From contig NZ_LR027842.1 of the NCBI RefSeq assembly GCF_900607225.1, positions 222,812-286,811 of the forward strand: DNA of 64,000 nucleotides, in the 5' to 3' direction. The DNA is from [Pseudopropionibacterium] massiliense. Its GTDB lineage: Bacteria > Actinomycetota > Actinomycetes > Propionibacteriales > Propionibacteriaceae. The position numbers were made by a program, and so were the translations under genes. Shown in pieces: positions 1 to 8,200 of the stretch (its first letter is position 1; every line of letters starts with the position of its first letter). The notes under the pieces are model-generated. The model was given only the letters and a program-made list of their open reading frames with translations. It made no database searches and was not told where the DNA came from.

Positions 1-1628
1 CCTGACTTGGCTCATGTTTGGTGTTTTTGGGGTTGGAGGGGGTGTTGGCTAGGGGTTTTGGTTGGTGTGGTGTGCACTAATCGGGGGTGTTCTAGCCTGT
101 TGGGGTGAGTCCGTATGTGAGGACGGTGAAGACCGCGTCGGGGGCGACGGCGGTTCAGGTGGTGTGGTCGTCGTCTCGTGGATCGCGGTCGATGGATCAC
201 ATCGGGTCGGCACACACGCCGGAGGATGTTGAGGTGTTGAAAGCGGTGGCGCGGCAGCGCATGATCGCCGCTGGTCAGGACGAACTCGATTTCGGGGACG
301 GGCAGCCACGACGGCGGGCGCTACCGATCCGGCGGTCGCGGGCAGAGCACTTGTGGAATGCCTTGTCGGTCGGGTTTGAACGACTCGGGTTCGATACCGC
401 CAGTGGTGGTGACGAGGTTTTCAAGCAGTTGGTGCTGGGCCGGTTGATCGAGCCGGCCAGCAAGTTGGAGACCTTGCGGGTGCTCGAAGAGATCGGGGTT
501 CGGCCTTGCGGCTACGCGACGGTGAAGCGTCGGCTCGCCGTGTATGCCGAGCCGGCGTGGCGGCAGCAGATAGCGTCCGCGTGCGCTTGTCACGTCGGGT
601 TGGGGCCTGCCACTTTGGTGTTGTACGACGTGAGCACGCTCTACTTTGAGACTGATGTTGGGGACGGGTTCCGGGAACCCGGATACAGCAAGGAACGCCG
701 CTTGGAACCCCAGATCACCATCGGGTTGTTGACCGACGCGCGGGGGTTCCCGTTGATGGTGGAGGCGTTCGAGGGTAACCGTGCGGAGACGACCACGATC
801 ATCCCGTCGCTCCAGGCGTTCCAGGCCGCTCACGCCCTGCCGGAGGTGACGGTGGTGGCTGATGCGGGCATGTTGTCTGACGGGAACCTGCGGGCGTTGT
901 CCGGGGCGGGGTTGCGGTTCATCGTGGGCCAGAAGATCCCCGAGGTCCCCTACATCGTGCGGGAGTGGCTGAAGACCCATTCCGGTCAGCAGCCCCCTGA
1001 CGGGCTGACCCTGACTCAACCCTGGTCGAGGGGCCCGGCCGGGGCAGCAGTGACAGAGACGATCTACTACCAGTACCGGGCCGACCGAGCACGCCGTACC
1101 CTACGCGGTATCAGCGAGCAGGTCAGCAAGGCCGAACGCGTGGTCGCAGGGAAGATCCCGGTGAAACGGAACCGGTTCATCACCCTCACCGGCGCACAGA
1201 AATCGGTGAACCGGGACTTGGAGGCCAAAGCCAAAGCGCTGGCTGGCTGGAAGGGATACATCACGAACCTGGCTGACCCGAGGCCGGAGTACGTGATCGG
1301 CGCCTACCACCAGTTGTGGCAGATCGAGAAGTCGTTCCGGATGAGCAAATCCGATCTGAAAGCCCGCCCGATCCACCACCACTTGAAAGACTCGATCGAG
1401 GCCCACCTCACCATCGTGTTCGCCGCCCTCGCCGTCGCTCGCTGGTTGGAGGCCACCACCAAAGTCAGCTTGAAGACCCTGGTCAAAACACTACGCCGCT
1501 ACCGAACCATCGACATCCAAGCCGGCGACGCCATCGTCACCGCTGAAGACCCCATCCCCAACAACATCCAAACCTGGCTCGACGCCATCCACAACACCCG
1601 GGAACGACACTAAATGAGCCAAGTCAGG
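1..1628 (+). mobile_element. Complete IS1634/IS4-like insertion sequence
   Basis: The element begins at base 1 with CCTGACTTGGCTCAT and ends at 1614-1628 with its exact reverse complement, ATGAGCCAAGTCAGG, giving 15-bp perfect terminal inverted repeats. The right repeat starts directly after the transposase stop codon. A single transposase fills the interior. The left flank lies outside the window, so a target-site duplication cannot be checked. Confidence 0.93.
105..1613 (+). CDS. IS1634-family DDE transposase
   Basis: This 502-residue protein is the only gene of the insertion sequence and should catalyse its cut-and-paste movement. Features of the IS4/IS1634 DDE fold are visible: a first acidic position around YDVSTLYFET, the second in VVADAGMLSDGN, and a C-terminal YHQLWQIEKSFRMSK stretch that matches the Y-(x)-E-(x)-K signature. 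The length is normal for the family and the frame is intact, so the element could be active. The GTG start at 105 lies just inside the left inverted repeat region; a GGGG run precedes it but there is no strong ribosome binding site. It is unrelated in function to the transporter genes downstream. Confidence 0.92.
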   Translation: MSPYVRTVKTASGATAVQVVWSSSRGSRSMDHIGSAHTPEDVEVLKAVARQRMIAAGQDELDFGDGQPRRRALPIRRSRAEHLWNALSVGFERLGFDTASGGDEVFKQLVLGRLIEPASKLETLRVLEEIGVRPCGYATVKRRLAVYAEPAWRQQIASACACHVGLGPATLVLYDVSTLYFETDVGDGFREPGYSKERRLEPQITIGLLTDARGFPLMVEAFEGNRAETTTIIPSLQAFQAAHALPEVTVVADAGMLSDGNLRALSGAGLRFIVGQKIPEVPYIVREWLKTHSGQQPPDGLTLTQPWSRGPAGAAVTETIYYQYRADRARRTLRGISEQVSKAERVVAGKIPVKRNRFITLTGAQKSVNRDLEAKAKALAGWKGYITNLADPRPEYVIGAYHQLWQIEKSFRMSKSDLKARPIHHHLKDSIEAHLTIVFAALAVARWLEATTKVSLKTLVKTLRRYRTIDIQAGDAIVTAEDPIPNNIQTWLDAIHNTRERH

Positions 1629-1693
1629 TTTCAGGAGGGTTGCAAATGAGCTTCGCAGTACAAATTTTACTCTGCGTGTTCGATTAGGCCCGT

Positions 1694-1713
1694 TTTCGTT
1701 ATTGCTAACGAAA
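1694..1713. promoter_or_regulatory. 8-bp perfect inverted repeat (hairpin or operator)
   Basis: TTTCGTTA (1694-1701) and TAACGAAA (1706-1713) flank a TTGC loop. It lies between the IS and the ABC transporter and is followed by T-rich sequence. It could be an operator for the transporter or a weak terminator. Confidence 0.45.
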
Positions 1714-1788
1714 TTTGTTGCACTTTGCCCTAGGACCTTCGGTGACGTAGGGTAGGGTTATGAAGCGTGATGACCGAGTTCTCGACCT

Positions 1789-1832
1789 CACGTAACCACC
1801 CCTACGAGGACACGTAACCACCCCTACGAGGA
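1789..1832. repeat. Perfect 22-bp tandem duplication
   Basis: Two exact adjacent copies of a 22-bp unit (CACGTAACCACC followed by CCTACGAGGA) occupy 1789-1810 and 1811-1832, in the leader of the ABC transporter operon. The second copy ends in GAGGAG and so supplies the ribosome binding site of the small ORF starting at 1841. It may be a duplicated regulator site or a replication-slippage product. Confidence 0.9.
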
Positions 1833-1840
1833 GTTGTCTG

Positions 1841-1972
1841 ATGAGAACCTTGACAGTACACTATGAACGCCCAAGCTCGGTCCTCAACCTCGTCTTGCCA
1901 CCGCTTCGCTCAGTGAGTCCGATCCCGTGTCCTCGTGAGACGCGTGCGACCGATTGTCGTTTGGGGAGCTGA
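1841..1972 (+). CDS. Possible 43-aa leader ORF upstream of ABC transporter
   Basis: An ATG at 1841 follows GAGGAG with 8-nt spacing and opens 43 codons (MRTLTVHYERPSSV at the N terminus) that end at TGA 1970-1972. This stop overlaps an in-frame ATG of the ATPase gene at 1972. The arrangement is typical of translational coupling. The peptide is Arg/Pro-rich with no recognisable domain or signal peptide. It may be a leader peptide, a remnant gene or chance; the good ribosome binding site and coupled stop are the only support. Confidence 0.35.
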   Translation: MRTLTVHYERPSSVLNLVLPPLRSVSPIPCPRETRATDCRLGS

Positions 1973-1977
1973 TGCGC

Positions 1978-2676
1978 ATGTTCATCTCCATAAACGGACT
2001 CTCCAAGAGCTACGGTGTGGGTGCCGGGTACGTAAAAGTTCTGGACGAGATTGAGCTCGAGATTGAACGGGGCACCATCGCCGTCATTTTGGGGGCAAGT
2101 GGATCGGGGAAGTCGACACTGCTCAACTGCATCGGTGGACTTGATATACCCGACGAGGGGCGCATCAAGGTAGCTGATGAACTCGTGACAGGTAGGTCGC
2201 AGCGTGAACTGACCGAGTTTCGCCGCCGCCACTTAGGGTTCATCTTTCAATTCTACAACCTGATCCCGAATCTCACGGTGCGGGAGAACATCCAAGTATG
2301 CGAGCATCTCACCCGCGATCCCCTCGACATGAGGGAAATACTCGACTTGCTTGGGCTGGCGGAGCACGCCAACAAGTTCCCCTCTCAGCTGTCCGGCGGG
2401 CAGCAGCAGCGGTGTGCGATCGCACGTGCCTTGGTGAAACGTCCAGAACTCCTGCTGTGTGACGAGCCCACGGGCGCACTCGACTCCCAGACTTCCATCG
2501 ATGTCTTGGAACTGCTCAGCCGGGTGAATACCGAAACTGGTGCGACCATGTGCATCGTAACGCACAACGCAGGCATCGCCGCAATGGGCGATGACGTTAT
2601 TCTTCTGCAGGATGGGAAGATCACCGATCGACAGCACAACGACTCGCGGACGCCAGTGAAGGACATCTCATGGTGA
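1978..2676 (+). CDS. ABC transporter ATP-binding protein, MacB/LolD type
   Basis: This is the ATPase of a MacB/Lol-type ABC system, whose members drive lipid, peptide or antibiotic export or mechanotransmission rather than import. Walker A is GASGSGKST, the ABC signature is LSGGQQQRCAIARAL and Walker B is LLLCDEPTGALD, so catalysis should be intact. The GGGGAG at 1963-1968 favours the ATG at 1978 (9-nt spacing) over one at 1972. A TTG at 1954 would also be in frame. The gene ends in an ATGGTGA overlap with the permease, so the pair is co-translated. It faces the convergent PKS/NRPS cluster across a terminator; a role in exporting or resisting that product is possible but only inferred from position. 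Confidence 0.92.
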   Translation: MFISINGLSKSYGVGAGYVKVLDEIELEIERGTIAVILGASGSGKSTLLNCIGGLDIPDEGRIKVADELVTGRSQRELTEFRRRHLGFIFQFYNLIPNLTVRENIQVCEHLTRDPLDMREILDLLGLAEHANKFPSQLSGGQQQRCAIARALVKRPELLLCDEPTGALDSQTSIDVLELLSRVNTETGATMCIVTHNAGIAAMGDDVILLQDGKITDRQHNDSRTPVKDISW

Positions 2677-5120
2677 CCACATGGTTTCGCCGGTCGCTGC
2701 GTGAAATCAGGCAGAACGCGCTACGTTACGGGGCTATTTTCTTGCTGGTCGCAGGCGGACTTGGTGTGGTTCTTGCACTGATCACATCTTCTGATGCCAT
2801 GATCACATCGGTGAACACCTTCCGGGTATCAGCGCATCTCGAGGATGGCGAGTTCGAGGCGCGCGCCCCCCTGACTGAGGCCCAGCGTAGGTCCCTTGAG
2901 CAGCATGGGGTGACACTTGAGAAACAGCCATGGGTGGATATCTCGGGCCCTGGAGACAGCACCGTAAGACTCCAGCCCGTTCGTGGCACGATCAACACGA
3001 TCCAACTGAGTGATGGGCGTTTGCCGGAGAGCTCAGGTGACATCGTGGTCGAGAAACTCTACGCTGACGCCCACGGTTTGGTTCCGGGTTCGACCATTGA
3101 GCTTGCCGGAAAAAAGCTCATGGTGTCTGGTGTGGGTTCCACTCCCGACTACTCCTACGTAATACCCAGCGTGGCCTCATCGTCCACCGCTCCGGGGGCG
3201 TTCGGTACCGCTTTCGTCTCCGTTCAGGATTTCGAGAGCACTGCGACCGGAAGTCTTACTCCGACGTACAGCTATGCTTACCAGCTTCCTGACGACGTGT
3301 CCCAGGACCAGTTGCGGAGTTGGCTTCTCGACATGAAGGTTGACCCTGACGAGATCTCGAACCCGGCCCTGCGCACCCGTGTGAACAAGCAGCAGGAGGA
3401 TCGGCAGAAACTCATCAATGCGCTCGACGGACTGACGGAAGGAGCCCGTACGGCGGCGTCGATGGCGCCGAGCGCGGATGAGGCGTTGCAACAGGTGGGG
3501 GACGCCAACGCGGGTTTGCGTGAATACGTAGATGAAAACGCCAAGATCGAGATCCCGATTCTTGCAAGCTTTCAGTCGGCCGACACCAACCCGCGAGTCA
3601 TCACCGTGACTAACGACGCTGAGGTCAACCAGACGACGGCCCTGTTCGCGGGCTTTCTCCTGCTCGTCTTGGCTGCATACATGCTAGCGGCTTTCGCCAT
3701 CGACAACCTCGACCAGGACAGCGGGTCAATTGGTGCTCTCTCGGCCATGGGATTTCGTCGGCGAGAACTCATCTTCCAGTACCTGTTGCCACCGCTCATG
3801 GTCGTAGTGCTCGCCTGCATCGCGGGCACCGCGGGCGGGAGTTTCGGAGCACAGGCCTTCAACGAGTTCGCGCAGCTGACTTCCTTCTACTCAGTGCCGG
3901 CTCCTGAGCCTCGCATCGCCGAGGTGGCGTTGGCGACGGGTCTTCTCGCCGCACCGCTCCTGGTCGCCGTGGTGATCGCGATCCAACTCCGACGCAAGCT
4001 CTCACAGAGCCCCTTGGGTCTTCTGCGGAAAACCCCTGATCAGAAAGTGGGAGGAAGGAGTTTCTCATTCAAGGGCTGGTCGTTCGTGCCGAGGTTCCGG
4101 GTCCGTCAGGCTCTGCGTGAGTCGAGGTCGTACGTCATCATGCTGGCCGGTCTACTGCTCGCAGTGATCCTTATGGTGTTTGGTTTTGGCATGCAGACGA
4201 GCATCAGCAACTACTCGTCGCGGGTGACCGAAGACCTGAAGTTCGACTACATGTACACACTGCAGGTGTCGGACACCGAGGTGCCAGCAGGCGCCGAGCC
4301 TGTCCTCGCCACAGCAATGGCCATCGGTGACGAGTCGCAGTCGAATGTGACCATGCTAGGTCTGCCCGATAGCAGCAAGTATTTCGACTTTGATCTGGAC
4401 GGGGGGGCCAACACGGACGTCGCCGTCTCGGACGCGGTCGCAAATCGCTATGGGCTCAAAGTGGGCGACCCGATCTTCCTCACTGACCGAATCGCGGCAC
4501 ACTCCTACCGAGTGGTCGTCTCACAAATCGTGCCCTATGCGTCAGGGCTTTATATATTCCAACCGATCCAAGCCAACCGGACCCTGCTGGGACAGGCTGA
4601 TGACTACTACAATGCGGTACTGAGTGACCAGTCCCTTGAGTTTGATGAAGGGCAGGTCGAGGCGGTTATCACGCGGGCTGACATCGTCAACGGGGCGGAG
4701 AAGACGGTGGAAATAACTTCACCGATCGTCATAACCTTGGTTGCCCTCTCGGTTGTCATTATCTGCATTGTGCTTGCATTGTTCATCAGGATGATCGTCG
4801 ATCGTGACACCTACAGTATCTCCCTCATGAAGTCCTTTGGGTATAGGAAGAGTGAGGTCGCACGACTCTATCTCAACAACTACGCGCTAGTTGTTGTTCT
4901 GGCCCTGCTGCTGGGCATTCCGATCGGGCTACTTGTGTTGGCACCGGTGTGGCGTGCCATCATTGCTTCAATGCCGATGGGGGCGCCCTTCCTGCTCGAT
5001 GTTTACTCGGTGATGATGATCATTGGGATCGTCGTGGTTGCCTACACCATTGTGTACTTCGGCGCCCGGATCAAGCTCGCTAAAGTCGATGTCACCGAGA
5101 TCCTTAAGGACAGGGAATGA
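2670..5120 (+). CDS. ABC transporter permease, FtsX-like (two FtsX domains)
   Basis: This 816-residue membrane protein is the permease partner of the preceding ATPase, whose last 7 bp it overlaps. One membrane helix near residues 20-43 precedes a large outside domain (about 45-320), then a helical block (about 325-445). A second copy of the plan follows: a helix near 490-512, another outside domain to about 690, and C-terminal helices to 810. This duplicated FtsX layout is usual for Gram-positive permeases of the LolE/MacB superfamily. The substrate cannot be read from sequence. Confidence 0.9.
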   Translation: MVTTWFRRSLREIRQNALRYGAIFLLVAGGLGVVLALITSSDAMITSVNTFRVSAHLEDGEFEARAPLTEAQRRSLEQHGVTLEKQPWVDISGPGDSTVRLQPVRGTINTIQLSDGRLPESSGDIVVEKLYADAHGLVPGSTIELAGKKLMVSGVGSTPDYSYVIPSVASSSTAPGAFGTAFVSVQDFESTATGSLTPTYSYAYQLPDDVSQDQLRSWLLDMKVDPDEISNPALRTRVNKQQEDRQKLINALDGLTEGARTAASMAPSADEALQQVGDANAGLREYVDENAKIEIPILASFQSADTNPRVITVTNDAEVNQTTALFAGFLLLVLAAYMLAAFAIDNLDQDSGSIGALSAMGFRRRELIFQYLLPPLMVVVLACIAGTAGGSFGAQAFNEFAQLTSFYSVPAPEPRIAEVALATGLLAAPLLVAVVIAIQLRRKLSQSPLGLLRKTPDQKVGGRSFSFKGWSFVPRFRVRQALRESRSYVIMLAGLLLAVILMVFGFGMQTSISNYSSRVTEDLKFDYMYTLQVSDTEVPAGAEPVLATAMAIGDESQSNVTMLGLPDSSKYFDFDLDGGANTDVAVSDAVANRYGLKVGDPIFLTDRIAAHSYRVVVSQIVPYASGLYIFQPIQANRTLLGQADDYYNAVLSDQSLEFDEGQVEAVITRADIVNGAEKTVEITSPIVITLVALSVVIICIVLALFIRMIVDRDTYSISLMKSFGYRKSEVARLYLNNYALVVVLALLLGIPIGLLVLAPVWRAIIASMPMGAPFLLDVYSVMMIIGIVVVAYTIVYFGARIKLAKVDVTEILKDRE

Positions 5121-5164
5121 TGCTCGGAGGGTGCGGTGGAAAAAGGTTTCCTGCAATCCTGTGG

Positions 5165-5199
5165 ATGGGGAGGGCGGCCTCCGAGGTCGCCCTCCCCAT
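5165..5199. terminator. Strong bidirectional terminator between convergent operons
   Basis: GGGGAGGGCG (5167-5176) pairs perfectly with CGCCCTCCCC (5188-5197), and the stem extends inward through one G-T pair and outward by an A-T and a T-A pair, leaving a 3-nt loop. It sits between the permease stop (5120) and the stop of the convergent NRPS gene (5222), so it can serve both. Confidence 0.85.
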
Positions 5200-5221
5200 G
5201 TGGGGTGGGATTCCTCACCAG

Positions 5222-8200
5222 TTATGCCGCATCCCAGTCGGCCAACCTCTGGGCTAGGTCGGAAGCGAGCTGCGCAACTCGGGGTTCAAGCATGATTGAT
5301 ACGTGATCCCCTTCGATGGGGACGACCTGCAAGCCGGGCAGATAAAGCCCCCATCCGAGGTCGATGCTGGTGTCGATCTGCTCGGTGGCGCCCAGTGACT
5401 GATCCTCTGCGCGATAGAGGATCGACTCTCCGCCGAAGGACGGGGGCTCGAAGGTGCTCATGAGTTGCAGGCTTCGGCGATACGATTCCCAGAGTTTCTG
5501 CACGATGCCGGCACCCACGTCCTCAAGGTTGGCTACCGAGATCACCCGCTCGACAAAATCGTCGTCAGTTCCCTTGTCCCCCACTGCATCCCCGACCTCG
5601 GTGACGATCGGCCCCAGGCGGTGACTCAGATAGGCGGTGAACCGCGCTCGGTTCAGTCCACCGGTCACATCGGAACGTGGCACCGGGGCGTCCACGAGTA
5701 TCAAGCGGGCCTGCTGCTCCTCACGTGTCAGCTGGTCCGCCATAAGCGAAGCGACGAGACCGCCGAAGGACCAGCCCCCCACCACGTAGGGCCCGGACGG
5801 CTGGATCTCGCGGATCCGTTCTACGTAGTACGCGGCGAGATCGCGCATTGATGTCGTGGGGACATCGACGTTAGGTTCTTCGAGCCCGTAGATCTTGGTA
5901 TCGGTGGGAAGCACCTGAACTAGCGGGAGGTACGCCATGGCGTTGCCGGCGGCGGCGTGTACGAGAAATACGGGCTGTGACGTCCCATTCTTGAGCAGGA
6001 CAACTGGATCGGGGCGACGGCTCTCGCATGCGAGTAGATCACGGACCATGCCTGCCATACCTCGTGGGGTGGGATGTTCGAGCAGCGACCGAACTTCAAT
6101 GTCGACGTCGAAGTTCTCGCTGAGCTTCGAACACAACGACAGCCCGAGCAACGAGTTGCCCCCCGTGTGGAAGAAGTTGAGGTTCACGGGCAGCGGCGGT
6201 AGATGGAGAACCTCGCCGAAGATCCGTGCCGCCGTGAATTCCACAGCGTCTGCAGCGTCGACGCTTTTCTCGTGACGCTCGAATGGGATAGGAGCGGGTA
6301 GCTGTGACTTGTTCACCTTGTCATTAGAATTTCTCGGAATCTCGTCCAGCACAGTGATGCTGTCCGGCCTCATGTGCGCAGGGAAGGCCTGCTCGACGAG
6401 TTGGTGCAATTCCTCGATCACACGCGTTTCTCTGCGACGTTCCAGAGGGGAGTTCACCGTTTTTTCCTGGTTCCGGTTGTCGGCCAACCGGGCCGCCAGG
6501 CCGAGCCGTGCAGCTGCCCGGAGCTTCCGCGACGCGAGAATTCGCAATGATCCAGCCAACGGACCGGGGACTGCATCCAAGTCATAGCCGAGGCTGGTGA
6601 GACGTTCATCGATGTCCGCGACGTGCACCGGAATGCCTGCCACGGTCGGCATCGTCAGGTCGCGTGTGCACCAGTCATCGACGAGCTCCGCAGTCCGGGC
6701 GTCGCGGATGCCTTCCAGAACCACCGCCTCTGCTGAATCCGACAGCGCCGCCCAGAAAGCATCGAGGTCATAGGTCACGTGAGGTTCGGGCAGTCTGGCC
6801 GGAGGAACATCGGTCTCATGCTTGAGGATGCGGACGTCGTAACGGAACAGCGACATCTCGTTGCTGTCCGGGAGATTCTTAACGACCGGAGACACTATCG
6901 CATCAACCTTGTCCGCGGCCCAGGAAGCGAAGAACCCAGGATCTAGGACCAGTTCCTCATCGTCACGGACCGCGGCCAAGACCTGCTCGGCCGTGATGAT
7001 AGATTCGTCCTCGCAGTTCTGCTCCTTCAGCCTCGCGAGATGGAACTCGGGCAGAAGCTGCAACGCTCGGATGTCGCCGATGAAGAGTTGCCCCCCCGAA
7101 CGGAGCTTGGACCAGGCCAAGTCGAGGACATGGGAGAGGTAGCTCGCGGAGGGGAAGTACTGGATGACCGAGTTCAGGACCACGATGTCAAATGTTCCTT
7201 CGAGGCTGCCGATGGCGTCGGCTGCGCACTGTTGAAGCTTGATGTGGCCGCTGCCCGGTGGCAGCTGCAAGATGTTGCGCCGAACCTCATTGAGGGCCCG
7301 CTCGGACATGTCGAGGCCGGTGACATCGACGCCGGCCTCAGCGAGTGGAAGCAGGACGATGCCCGTTCCGCAGCCCACGTCAAGGACTGTCCCCGGCTTG
7401 GAGAAGAGGATGCGTTCGACCGTCTCCGCGCCCCAGCGATTCATCTGCTCTGCCGGGATCCTCTGGTTCGCGAACGAGTCTCGCCATCCCACAAACCTCC
7501 GGACGCCATCGCCCTCGAGGTCGGCTGCTCCGTAGGTTGACTCGTAGAGCTGGCGCCAGGACTCAACGCGCCGGGCGGAATCCTCCGAGCACTCGCTCTT
7601 CTGGGGATCGAGCACCACATATGCGCTGAGGCCACGCTCAGCCCCGGTTCCCCGGCCCACGACGACCGCGGAGGTCACATCGACGTGCCCGAGCAGAACG
7701 TGCTCGATCTCGGCCGGTTCGATCCGAAAACCACGGATCTTGACTTGGTCGTCCGTGCGGCCCTTGAAGAGAACAAGACCATCCCGGCGCCTGGTGACGA
7801 GATCGCCAGTCGCGTACAGCCGACCGCGATGGGTTTCAGGGAACGCGCGTGCGGTCACCTCGGGCTGCTTGAGGTAGCCACGCGCGAGACAGATGCCTTC
7901 GAGAAAGAGTTCGCCGGGCGTGCTGAAGGGGATTTCAGCGCGTCCGGGACCGAGAATGTGCACGGTGGTATTACGGATGGGTGCCCCGATGGGGGGATCA
8001 CCGTTCTCGAGGACGCAGTGGTGACCGAGCGTCACGATGCTCGCTTCGGCCGGGCCGTACAAGTTGAATACGTGGTACTTGCTCGCATACCGCTCAACGA
8101 GGTCGACGGACAATGGTTCACCTATGGTGCTGAGGGTCCGTAGCGTTGGCACATCCAGTGGTTCTGGAAGCGCGGCAAGAGCGGAGGGGGTGTAGATTGC

